Shown here one piece after another: positions 11,904 to 21,747 of a stretch of DNA of 64,000 nt. The notes beneath the pieces are model-generated. The model searched no databases and had not been told where the DNA came from. It saw only the letters and a program-made list of their open reading frames with translations. Position 1 is the stretch's first letter. Each line of letters begins with the position of its first letter. The stretch comes from Oegoconia quadripuncta (taxonomy: Eukaryota > Arthropoda > Insecta > Lepidoptera > Autostichidae), in the NCBI GenBank assembly GCA_949316235.1, contig OX438742.1, positions 30,882,853 to 30,946,852 on the forward strand, written 5' to 3'. The position numbers and the translations under genes were made by a program.

Positions 11904-12274
11904 CTGAAATTCAAACGTTTTCTTTCAATAAAAGCCAAAAATTTAAATTTAAATAATTCCTGGACTATAAAACTTCATTATCATCATATTATTAGCTACA
12001 ACCCCCCATAATAAGACCATTAATCGCTTTGCGGCGAGAGTCGCTATAAATCAGCGAATGCCAAATCGAACTCGCTTTGCATCGAGACTATGATGAGTAC
12101 AATCACGCCATATCGCATACAATTGGCGGATAAATCTATTTTGAGGGAACTGCCTTTCTCAGTAACTGAAATAATCTTATATAGGTATGTTGTGTTTTGT
12201 TTGGCAATAAGGTGAAGACGCAAGGTACCGCTACATTTTTCTCGGTGCCATTACTCAAGTCACCGCTATATCAT

Positions 12275-12440
12275 CATTTTCTTGCCCTTATCCCACTCTA
12301 CGTGGGGTCGGCATAACATGTCTTCCTCTTTCACTCTCCTCTATCAGCCGTCATCTCCGTACTCACCCCTATTCCTCACGCAGTCTACCCACACCTTCTT
12401 CGGTCCTCCTCTACCTCTGTATCCCTCCACATTCATATCA
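12275..12440 (-). pseudogene. C-terminal end of a non-LTR retrotransposon ORF
   Basis: On the minus strand two frames carry RGRGGPKKVWVDCVRN and then VSTEMTADRGE, stop, KRKTCYADPT. This is the characteristic end of an endonuclease/RT ORF (GRPKKRW.D, then MTADR..W.., then CADPT). A frameshift and stops show it is a relic. Confidence 0.7.
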
Positions 12441-12685
12441 AGTCACCGCTGTATATATATCATATTAATAATATATATATTTTATTCATTTATGTTAAGG
12501 AAAGCCAACAGCCATGTTAAATCACCATTAGATCATATATTATAATAATGTATATATATATTACCACTAGCTTTCCCGGAACTATTATGAAAATATTCTA
12601 GATAATCTGGGAAAACCGCAAAATAAGCAGTGTCATAGGTAATGCACTATTATTACAAAGTAGTACCCATTTATGTCTTTGGGGG

Positions 12686-13033
12686 TAAACAATGCAACAA
12701 AATATCAAAACCAGTATTCATCATCCATTCCTGAACGAACATAAACATTTTCATATTGCATAAATTAAAAAAATATAGAAATACAAATAATTCCATTAAT
12801 TAGACATTCGAATCCCGATAACTGGGCACTCGCTGATTTAAAGCGATGCTCCTCGCAAAGCTATTCGACTTAATAAATAAACATAAACAATGCAACCAAA
12901 TGTCAAAACCAATATTCATCATCCATTCCTGAACGAACATAAGCATTTTCATATTACATAAATTAAAAAAATATTGAAATACAAATAATTCCATTAATCA
13001 AACGTTCGATTCCCGACAACTCGGTACTCGCTG
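12686..13033. repeat. Two direct copies of a 150-bp segment
   Basis: Copies start at about 12690 and 12888 (198-bp offset). Both contain AATGCAAC, then TTCATCATCCATTCCTGAAC, then ATTCCATTAAT, and end in similar ACTCGCTG. About 50 bp of non-repeated sequence lies between them. They look like an old tandem duplication. Confidence 0.75.
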
Positions 13034-13310
13034 TATAATTCACCTCTGCTATATACGTGGCTTGATAAAAAAAATTACACGGAATTTGAAATTGTGAAAA
13101 TCTATTCATTTATGTTACGAGGTAAACACAAAATTAAATGCAGTGTGGTGTTCAGATTGTTGGGGACCGTTTATGGAGAAACGACCATTTATATAACAGA
13201 CGTTTTGAACAGGGTCGTAAAGATATTGAAGATGACGAGCGAGAGGCATGGGCGTCCAAGAACATAGACATCAACCACAAAATCAAAGATTGTGCTTGTT
13301 TGTCTGTACA

Positions 13311-13958
13311 GTCAGCTGCAGCTAAAAGTATACACTCATCTATCTTGCAAAGAAAATCACTCGTGCACTCGTGGCGTAGCCGCATTCGCTATTCGTTTGG
13401 AGTTACTTAAGCAATACCTGGCGCAATCAGTCCTGGGATGGGTGACCACCAGTGGCATTTTAATACGAATGTTAGGCAAAATAAAGTAACAGAACACTCA
13501 GATAAGTATCGCAGCAGCGAAAGGGAAACTACTCAGCTATATGCTGAGCTTATAAGAGCTTAGCGCTGTTTTACTGTCGCACCCAGAGGTGCTTCGGAGG
13601 CACATTAAATAGTCGGTCCCGGTTGTTTTCAATTGAAGGCAGTCGTTAAACAAAGTCGGTGAACCACAGAGGCGGCTTAAAAACACTGTGGTCACTAGTC
13701 TGACAGAAAACCACTGGGCCCACGTGGTGAATTATGGGTCGTACCCTCTCCCTGTGAGCGGGGACTGTTCCCCAATAGTGGAGACGTGTAAGGCTGTTGA
13801 TGAAGAAAATGCAGCTTGCATGAGTACTGTCAGGACATGAAATGTTGATACCTATAGCTTCTTTTGCCTTACATTACGATTATCACAATAGATGTAGTAC
13901 GATATTATTAACACAATAGATCTAGTGCGTTAGGAGTATACTTTTAGCTGCAGCTGAC
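13311..13958. mobile_element. TIR element (648 bp) inserted in the mariner relic
   Basis: A perfect 23-bp terminal inverted repeat: 13311-13333 begins GTCAGCTGCAGCTAAAAG and 13936-13958 is its exact reverse complement. TA occurs 2 bp outside each end, consistent with but not proof of a TA target duplication. Its interior is largely a 5S-derived SINE. No transposase; superfamily not assigned. Confidence 0.85.
13370..13800 (+). mobile_element. 5S-rRNA-derived SINE inside the TIR element
   Basis: The head (about 13395-13460: CTTAAGCAATACCTGGCGCA, then GGGATGGGTGACCACC) aligns with the 3' half of 5S rRNA (AAGTTAAGCAACG…, …TTGGATGGGTGACCGCC). The body and tail (GGTCCCGGTTGTTTTCAATT near 13614; the Cys-rich ACCCTCTCCC…GTGTAAGGCTGTTGATGA end) match the copy at 48470-48800. 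About 110 bp between 13475 and 13590 is absent from the other copy, suggesting a further insertion or a longer subfamily. Confidence 0.7.
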
Positions 13959-14639
13959 CATACAATGGAATTGATTACCATGAATTCTGACCACCAGGTC
14001 AGCACAGATTAAGTATTATTCAGAAGTTTTACGCTGTTTGCGTGAGGCGATCCGCAAAAAGACCGAAATTGTGGAAAAATAACTTGTTTCATTTTCACTA
14101 TGATAACGGGTCCGCTCACGCCTTGCGGCTTGTTCGCGACTTTTTGACCAAAAAAGAGATAGCATTGATGCCTCAGCCAAGTGGCATGACTTGATCCTCA
14201 GTGATATTTTCCTTTTCTTAAATATGAAGCGGACTATGAAAGGGCGAGGTCTCACAGCCACAAAGGAGATGAAGGCCAAATCGCTCAGGTAACTGAAGGC
14301 CATACCTAAACATGCGTTCCAGAAATATTTCGAGAATAGGAAAATACGCTGGCAGAAGTGTGTTATATCCGATGATGATTACTACGAAGGGGCAATAATA
14401 ATATTGAAGAAGTAAAAAAATAATATTAGAGAGTTATGTAAGACGTCTTAAATCCAATTATAACAAATGAAATTATATTATGTTGGCGAAAATATATTAA
14501 ATTAACTACCACCCCTATTTAAACGGGAGTAGATATAAATATTGTAACCTATTTCCTAGGCCTCTCACATTTCTATACCTCTGTCCTATTAAAAAATAAT
14601 CAGTTTACTGTGGTGAAAACTTCAGGATATTTAATTTAC

Positions 14640-14975
14640 CTCGCTGTTTTGTCTGCTATGAGAGTTTGAAGTCTCTGGCGATGAGGGCGCTTTGTACCAC
14701 GCTTCAGCTGAAGGGCCTCTATCAACGTCCACTCCAGAATCCTTGCTCTCCCTCAGCTTAGTGTCCATGTCATGAGACAGAGTTTTCTTGTACAGAAGTT
14801 TCTCAATCTTAGTCTCCTCTTGCAAGAAAGAAGTTATATCAGGACGTGGAGCCAAATTCAGGTCAACGTCAAGATAACTGTCGTCTACTTGACCCTCGAT
14901 GCCGAGGAAACTGCTGCGTTTGTTTCTTATCTCTTTTTTGATTCGACGTGCTGAACTTGTATGTTTGAACTTACC
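14640..14975 (-). CDS. smash: smash-like exon 6 (basic RRIKKEIRNKR segment)
   Basis: Phase 0 to phase 0, 112 codons (residues 916-1027); acceptor CTTCCTAG, donor GAG|GTAAAT. It starts GKFKHTSSARRIKKEIRNKR, then SSFLGIEGQVDDSYLDVDLN, then a charged helical stretch (LQEETKIEKLLYKKTLS). It ends with a Ser/Asn-rich tail (SNSHSRQNSE). The basic cluster followed by SSFLGI resembles conserved mid-protein blocks of the family. The upstream intron carries a non-LTR relic and a TG/TATG microsatellite. Confidence 0.84.
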
Positions 14976-15199
14976 CTAGGAAGCAAAATTATTATCGCTC
15001 TTAATAAACTCAATAAACTTAGTTTTAATTTGTATTTCTTTTCATTGTGCTGACAATATGGCCATAAAAATCACAGGATTGCTTCCTCATTGAACAGTTA
15101 AACAATGGTGTGTCAGGTTTCATAATAACATTAGACAGCATGCCTTTAGTAATGCTTATTAACGACATTAGATACTTTTATTTACTACGACTATACATT

Positions 15200-15545
15200 C
15201 ATCATATCACAGAACGTCCACTGCTGAATTCGGGCTCCCCATTCGTACCAGAGCAACAGTTCGTAAGCGGACTGCATACATCCCGTGACCTTCACTAGGT
15301 CGTCGTCCGTCCACCACAAAGGTGGACGTCCTATGCTGCGCTCGCTGGGGCGTGGTCTTCCTTCAATGCCCTACCGGCCATAAATTCTTGGAGCTCTGTG
15401 CCTACTGCCACTTTAACTTAATAATCCGGTGGGCTAAGTCAGCGACCTTCGGTCTTCTACGGATTTCCTCATTTCGTAGTGTAACGCCGAGCATCGCCCT
15501 CACCATAACTCGTTGCGTGACCTTGAGCTTTCTGTGAGGCCAATA
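15200..15545 (-). pseudogene. Non-LTR retrotransposon C-terminal fragment
   Basis: On the minus strand: HRKLKVTQRVMVRAMLGVTL, then RNEEIRRRPKVADLAHR, then IKLKWQ and a stop. This is the conserved …KVTQRAMERAMLGVSL…IRNEEIRRRTKV… segment near the end of non-LTR ORF2 proteins. Downstream the frame decays into a recognisable QQWTF-like end near 15215. The arrangement matches the plus-strand fragment at 61950-62260. Confidence 0.8.
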
Positions 15546-15604
15546 GTGAGAGACTATACAATAATTAAAATACAAAAATATCCCAACTAATATTATCAAT
15601 GCGA

Positions 15605-15609
15605 AAGTT

Positions 15610-15648
<39 letters not shown>

Positions 15649-15690
15649 ATGTATGTATGTATGTATGTATGTATGTATGTATGTATGTAT
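15605..15690 (+). repeat. Compound microsatellite (TG)n(TATG)n
   Basis: A TG run from about 15609 passes into a TATG run to 15690. It begins just after a CTAATATTATCAATGCGAAAG phrase (split here at 20 bases: CTAATATTATCAATGCGAAA), a common 3' end of lepidopteran non-LTR elements, so it is probably an expanded element tail. Confidence 0.85.
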
Positions 15691-15927
15691 TACCTCTTCA
15701 CGAACAGAAGAAAGAACTTTCTAAACAGAAGAAATAATTTTTGGTATTAGGCACCTCCCCAGCCCAGCTATATTCCGGCTTCATTCAGTAGTTTTATAAA
15801 ACAAGACTAAGAGGTTCATTTTGGTTGAAGGTTGTTTCCCTTACATCAGCTACATTAGCTATTAAAATTAATTTTGTACTTTTTCCGTATAAGGTTCACA
15901 GAAATAACTGCGCTGTATGGTACTTAC

Positions 15928-16251
15928 ATTCCCAAGCAGTTCATCTTCATCCGGTGTTTCCTCAGTGGGTGGAGGTGGTGGTTTTTCTTTGGGTGGTTCC
16001 ATAACATTTGTGGGCAAATCCAAAGGAAATGCCCCGGCATCGTCTACGCTATTCTGATAAAAGATATTTTCATAGAGTGGCGCCACAGCTATATTAGTAT
16101 CTGTGTCAAAATCAATGAGCGATACGTTTTTATTAACTGATGCGGGGCTTAAACCTTTTTGTTTATCTTTACCGTTTTCCATACTGCTATTGTTAGGAGA
16201 ACTATTCTCTGAATCAAGTTCTTTGAAAGCCAGTTCCAGCGCGTCAATTAC
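15928..16251 (-). CDS. smash: smash-like exon 5 (polyproline and tyrosine motifs)
   Basis: Phase 0 to phase 0, 108 codons (residues 808-915); acceptor TTCTTCAG, donor AAT|GTAAGT. It starts VIDALELAFKELDSEN. It contains an acidic LIDFD segment, which fits the pattern of a clathrin-box-like motif by residue type only, then a PLYENIF tyrosine motif. Next is a proline run, KEKPPPPPTEE (about residues 896-905), suitable for SH3 or EVH1 partners. It ends DEDELLGN and joins directly to the basic start of exon 6. Composition suggests a disordered linker with short binding motifs. Confidence 0.82.
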
Positions 16252-17532
16252 CTGAAGAATTAAATTACGTTAGTGTATTTATTTATGAATATACCAGATT
16301 CTTTTATAGGATTAAGAAAATTAAGGCCCTATTTGATAAAAAGCAGAAATCGCACTTTTAATTTAAACACTTAAATTTAAAATTTAAACACTAAATAAAA
16401 TAGAGGATAAAATTCAAACAGACAATGCAAGATGTGCATGCGTTCTCAGGCACTAAAAACAAGCATATCATGCAGCGAAATGAAAGTTAGTGAAGCGCAT
16501 TATCTACCATACAATAGTATGTCTTACCTTGCATTAACCCATCACCACAAGCTGCTGATGTAACTAACTAGAGAATATTCGAAAAATATAGTTTCCAATT
16601 AGTATGTTTATTAAATGTGACCTATTCACAAGCAGTATCGTTCATTAATGTGGGTGTCTCGTGGTTCGTTAGAAGATAATTACCGACGGATTACATATTC
16701 TGCTCTGTTTGAATAAGATAATACAAGTGTCGCTGATAGATAACAACTAAGTTCATATATACCTTGCTCTGATTTTCCTAGACATCACTTCCACTCCATG
16801 GTATTTTGGACAATGATAAAAATTGATCTTAAATGAAATTATTATGATGTTTAATGATAGAATTACATATACATACTTAAAGAAAACCCATACATAAAAC
16901 AATGTAACATATATTTTTGATAAAATGAATTTACAAATATCACTTCTTAGAATAAATACTAATGAATGGATATTAATATATAATAATGAAGGCCTCTATG
17001 TCTAGACTAAAAATATAATTTGTCGTTGACTTTCTAATGTGAATAGGATCTTTATACAATGCATATATAAATTGCAACATGCTACCGTAATTTATAACCC
17101 TGTATACGTATTATCTAAATATAATTTATAAAGAAATTATAAAGATGGCTGGGGGATAAACAATGATTTGCTAAGTGCTAGGAATTTCTAAGATTAAGTA
17201 AACACACCTCTATCTAATAATGAATGAATGAATTGTGATTATTAGACACACGGTTGAATAACATTCTTTCTAGGTAGGTAAGTTTAGACATTGATATAAT
17301 TAGTAATTTTATACATTGTGTGCGAACAAAATAATCTAATAAATAAATTAGAATTAGGTACTGAGGTTGATGGAAGACCGACAGATTGTGGGTGAGATCA
17401 GGAGATCATAAAATACTTTAAAAGTTCATATCTTAAATTTCTCATCCGGCTTGCATTTTAAGCAATATATGAGAGAAAGAATGAACAGTAGTACCTTTGA
17501 TAAATGCCTATTCATTGAAGTCTGGGTTTAGT
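16252..17532. other. Intron, nothing recognised
   Basis: AT-rich intron between exons 5 and 4 with no repeat or gene that I can name. Confidence 0.4.
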
Positions 17533-17685
17533 TTAGAAATTATCTTTGGCATCGTTATTTGAAGTGGTTACTGTATTGGTTGTTACTTTATTATTAATGA
17601 ATAGTATAGTTTTTCGTCTATTTGGTTCAAGGTTACATTTAGTTCGTTTTTGCCAAAACGGATTGGAATCTTGAGAGCTACTTAC
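17533..17685 (-). CDS. smash: Read-through extension of exon 4 to an in-frame stop
   Basis: If the 17685 donor is not used, the frame continues SSQDSNPFWQKRTKC and ends KDNF before TAA at 17533-17535. This would make a C-terminally short protein lacking the LIM domain. No AATAAA was seen close downstream on the minus strand, so an alternative terminal exon is not well supported; the stretch may simply be intronic. A weak phase-0 donor (AAA|GTAACA) also lies here. Confidence 0.25.
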   Translation of the reverse strand, partial: VSSSQDSNPFWQKRTKCNLEPNRRKTILFINNKVTTNTVTTSNNDAKDNF

Positions 17686-19632
17686 GGATAAGTCGCCATT
17701 ATTAGCTGTTATGTCAGGTTTTTGATCGAGGACTACGCTAGTTTGATTAACATTAGACACATGATCATGATTATTACTGGAAGGAATATGATTACATGAG
17801 TCACACTTACCTATATTCTTGTCATTGAATGAGCATTCAAATGTACACGTTACATCAGCCAGTTTGTTAGCAGTAAGCAATGTATGATTATCACTATATG
17901 TTTTTAGCGTTTTAATGGAATTTTTTGGTGAAATATTAGTAGTTGTTGTAATATTAGAAACAGTTACCATTGGCATGCTTTTGCGGTTAATAGAATTGTT
18001 AGTAGTACTACTGTCAGTATAGTTAGAGTTGTTCCCAGCACCAGCGTTCATTTTGTTGCAAATTTCATTGAAGTTCAGGTGTATAGTCATCTTTCCCTCA
18101 AACACCACTGTGTCACTTTCTGACGCATTAGACACAGCTTCATTAAGACTTACACTAGAATCCTGATTATCCAAACTCTTAAGAGTGTCTTCATCTTCCT
18201 TGTCCATTTGTATTTCAGTTACTTCTGTGACGCTTGTTTCTTCTGGCTGTGAGATAGCTTGGATGTAGTTACTTTCACTGTCAGTATCTTCAAGTTTACT
18301 ATCTTGCTCTTCTAGTTCTTCCACAATAACATCTTCTAATATGGTTTGATTATTTTCATTTATCTTTTCATGTTGCTCAGTTATTTTTGAAGGAATCGTA
18401 AATATTGCACCATCTTCATTAGACGACTCATACTCACAGACTTCGACCATCGGTTCACCTATAGGAGAAGCTACTTGAGTTAAGTCAGCAATGTCATCAA
18501 CAGGAGCACATGAATCTCTAGCTGTATGTATACCGCTATCTTCAGTTTCAATGTCACTCGGAACAGTATTGTTTTGCATTTCGATACAATCAAAGTCCTC
18601 TAAGCTTTGAATTCTTTCGAAGGAGTTAGGAGACGACTGTCCGTTGATGTCTAAGCTATCAAGAGAACGACAGAAACTTTGCATTTGATTTTCTATTCCA
18701 GTCAAACTTGATTTTAGACTGCTATCACTTAGCTTATCTTTGGAGTCGGTCACTTGCGGATCCTTAATATCATGTTTAGTAATTTCTTCTTCTATTGATA
18801 TTTTAGGAATGTCCTTATGTTTTGCTGCATCCAAACATGAAAGACGTTCCTTAAGACTCATGGAAACCTCTTTTACCTCCGTTTTGGTGACTTTTATATC
18901 TTCCTCAGATGTTTGTGACTTAAGGCTGGACAATCGTTCTCTTAAGGATATCGTATTGTTCAAGTCTCCATTTGAAACTCGTTTAGCTTTTTCAGTTTCT
19001 GCAGACCCAGATTTAATTTTTTCGAGAGAAGACAACCTTTCTTTTAGAGGCTTGACATCAGTCGGTAACTTTGATACGTCGATTATAGCCTTTTGCAGTT
19101 GCGTCTCTTCTGTAAACTTCTCTAAACTAGATAAACGCTCTTTGATTGATTTTTTGCTTGCGATTTCAGCAGATAATTTAGGTTTATTTGCTTGTAACTC
19201 TTGAGAATTTTCCCGTTCAAATTGTTCTCTCCTTTTATGTATATCAACTTTTGGCAAGTCTTTTTTCGGATTATTATTATTTTTCCCTTCATTAGACTTA
19301 TCATGCTGGAACGATGAAACTTTTTCTTCAATTTTATTACTCACTGTTGTTCTGATTTTGTTCAAATCACTGTTAGCCTTGTCAGATGTCTTTTCTTTAA
19401 AGTTGTTATTAACAACTGTCTTAACCATATTGCTGTTAGTTTGTGATATAATCCTCGACTTATAGCCCTCAATAGCGCCTTCATACGTGTACTCTTCTGG
19501 TTCTGGAGAGCTGATTGTTGTAGTAGTACACGTGTCGTATTCGTTGGCGCTGGAGCCCAGCTTGCGGTTGTTATCGCAGTTTGATAGGTTGTCGACGTCT
19601 GAATGATTTTTATCCAGGTCGATACCGTCGCT
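17686..19632 (-). CDS. smash: smash-like exon 4, long acidic/serine exon with four KERLSSL repeats
   Basis: Open for 649 codons (residues 159-807) from acceptor AATTTCAG to a phase-0 GTAAGT donor at 17685. The N-terminal third carries four copies of a short motif, IKERLSSLEK, LKERLSSLEK, LRERLSSLKS and LKERLSCLDA, starting at about residues 322, 355, 389 and 419, spaced 30-34 residues apart. The rest is low-complexity and rich in Glu, Asp, Ser and Asn, probably disordered. Near its end is a Cys cluster (CTFEC then CDSCN). The frame stays open past the chosen donor to a TAA at 17533-17535, so an isoform ending there is possible. A second, stronger-looking donor (TAG|GTAAGTG at 17810) sits in phase 1 and would put the next exon into an immediate stop. 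The donor choice is inferred from phase. Confidence 0.85.
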
Positions 19633-20453
19633 CTGAAATTCAAGAATTAAATATTATACTCAAATGAAAAATCAATACAATGGTTAATGTGTTACGGAAA
19701 AATATTTTATTTATCTAAGTATTATAGTAGACATGCAAAGTGCGCGACAAGAAAGCAGCGCGATAATTACAAAATTGTACTCTCTCGCTCTAAACAAGGG
19801 TCCACCACCAGGCACAGTACGAGGTGCCTGAGGGGCGCACACACGCATAAGGTATAGAAAATGTCTAAAACGAATCGCAAAGAGTTTGTCAGTTACCCAT
19901 ACACCAAAATGATATGTAAAAATCATTTATTGTGTCAAAAAGAGAGTTAAAATATAAGCAATAAGGTGGCCCTGGTCTCTAGTCTCTTCCCTATCCAATT
20001 AACAAAAGTATGGTCACACTATCCAAAACAATCGCATACATAATACATTTGTTGTTACCTACGCGTTCGCTGGGCTTTTATTGAATGTATGCAAAAGCGA
20101 GCAAGAGACATAAATTTGTTGTAGTTATCATTAATTTTTAATTACATAATACCTTATTAAAATATATGCCTACAATATAATAATTAAGCGAACACACCAG
20201 TATTCTGGTTGTCTACATAATTTATATCATTGACCGGCTTTTTGCCTTACGAATTATTCACTTTTAAGGGCTTTTTGAACTAAATATTTATTTGGTAAAC
20301 ATATTATTTACAGAATATATTGATGTAACCAACATTCGCAGTTGCATGGGCAAACTTTTATACCCATTGAAGTAATCGAGTTCGCAGAATACTAAGGAAA
20401 TATTGCGGCTTTTGTATCTAATACTTTATCGATAACATTGTTAGAAAACTTAC

Positions 20454-20586
20454 GGCCAGACTGTGTGTGTCGCAGTCCTCGCTGAGGCTGCTCTTGGTGC
20501 TAGAGGTGCCGATACCGAGGTCGCTCAGGTCGTGGCCGTCATCATCTGCGTATAGAGCGAGAGGATTCCGCCTTCGCCGTCCGGCT
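20454..20586 (-). CDS. smash: smash-like exon 3 (basic RRRR then acidic/serine stretch)
   Basis: One leading base completes Arg114, then 44 codons, exiting in phase 0 (GCC|GTAAGT); acceptor GATTCCAG. It reads AGRRRRNPLALYADDDGHDL and then a Ser/Asp-rich tail (SSTKSSLSEDCDTHSLA). The other frames hit stops at once, so the frame is unambiguous. The four-arginine cluster could be a trafficking or phosphoinositide-binding patch, but that is speculation. It can accept either exon 2 or the candidate short first exon at 21704-21747. Confidence 0.82.
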
Positions 20587-21703
20587 CTGGAATCGAAATT
20601 ATGAAACTTATTTATTCACAGACCAAGCACATGTTTTTAAATCTGCTTTCTCGACAAATATAAACGAACGAGAATGAATTAAATACAATATTCGTAGGTA
20701 CTAAATATAGCACCTTAGAAGTCTGATTAACCCAATTTATAGAAAATTTGTGAATGTTGTGGTGTTTCTTCCGGTCTGATAACTAATTATTAACACAAGT
20801 GTTGCTTGTAAGGCATATCTATCATAAATTGTCGGATTTGGTATATGTGATTGTACTACCAACATGTAAACGTATGTAGGAGTATGACATAAACGACTAA
20901 AGAAAAGTGAAAACTGGTCAAAATCTTCAACACATGTTCCAAGGCGGTATGTCGCATGCGATAATACTTTCGCCGTAACACTTTTGGACATTTGAATAGA
21001 AAGTAGTGAGTTTCAAAATTACATTTGAACTATTCTGATTTACGACAGACGATAACCAGACACGTGTGAGCAAACCTACTCTATTCGGTTAACGCATTAT
21101 ACGATGCGACCTATTTTCAATTACTTGTAGGTACTTATTTGAAAAGTAGATAATTTGTTATATAGTAACCAGTAGTACTTAATTCGTTTTCGCTTGTCTG
21201 CTTCATGCCATAAAGAAATGAATACGTTGTGTTTTCAATTAATAAAGCGCGAAAGTCCAACGCGTATGCAATTCCTTGATTTTAACGTATGATGAAATTA
21301 CAGTTCAAGTAGAAAAAGGTGAATATTAGGTAATTTACGCATGTATAACTAACCTTACTCATGCATAGTGATTTCTTTTCTGTCTTCACTTTCATTTTCA
21401 CGTAATAAAATATTTAGTCTTTACTATATTCATTCACCATGTTCATAAGTACCTTACGTATGCATGGTGAAGAGTTTATTGAAGAATTAATTGATGTTAG
21501 TAAATTTTAATAAATATGGACAGCTAATTCGCACAGCTACAGACTTTTACAAAATATGGAATTTGTAATAATAACAAAAAATGGGTAAAGGATACGTAGG
21601 TATATACTTCCAGATTTTCTTTAGCACATACTTACAAAAATTCGTGAAGATACACAATAAAATATATTATATTTAAGCAGCGTAATTTTTTTTGAATACA
21701 CAC
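20587..21703. other. Start of the 24 kb intron, nothing recognised
   Basis: AT-rich, no repeat family identified. It ends at the candidate alternative first exon. Confidence 0.35.
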
Positions 21704-21747
21704 CTTGAGAAGACGTATTCCAAGGTGCCCCGGGAACCCGCCCACAT
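21704..21747 (-). CDS. smash: Candidate alternative first coding exon (short isoform)
   Basis: An ATG at 21747-21745 opens MWAGSRGTLEYVFS followed by AG|GTGTGT. The exon ends in phase 2, exactly like exon 2 at 44768, so either could splice to the one-base-led exon 3 at 20586 and restore Arg. The 60-80 bp around it is strikingly GC-rich for this intron. An upstream in-frame TGA at 21766-21764 means the frame cannot extend far, which fits a first exon with 5' UTR. A CAG at about 21763-21761 could also act as an acceptor, so an internal non-coding-led exon is possible. Only sequence logic supports it. Confidence 0.45.

Larger units (their letters stand above)
13138..14400 (+). pseudogene. mariner-family transposase relic, split by a later insertion
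   Basis: 13138-13300 encodes NRRFEQGRKDIEDDEREAW, the helix-turn-helix region of mariner transposases. 13985-14400 encodes the catalytic half: YYSEVLRCLREAIRKK, frameshift, HFHYDNGSAHALRLVRDFL, frameshift, then FLFLNMKRTMKGRGL, stop, and LKAIPKHAFQKYFENRK. The second catalytic Asp (HYDN) and a candidate third (SDIFLF) can be seen. Stops and frameshifts make it non-functional. The halves are separated by the TIR element at 13311-13958. Confidence 0.8.

Noticed and set aside
18740..19204. 154-codon plus-strand open frame
   Set aside because: It lies antisense to the long smash-like exon, whose sense frame has splice sites and conserved repeats; this is a composition shadow.
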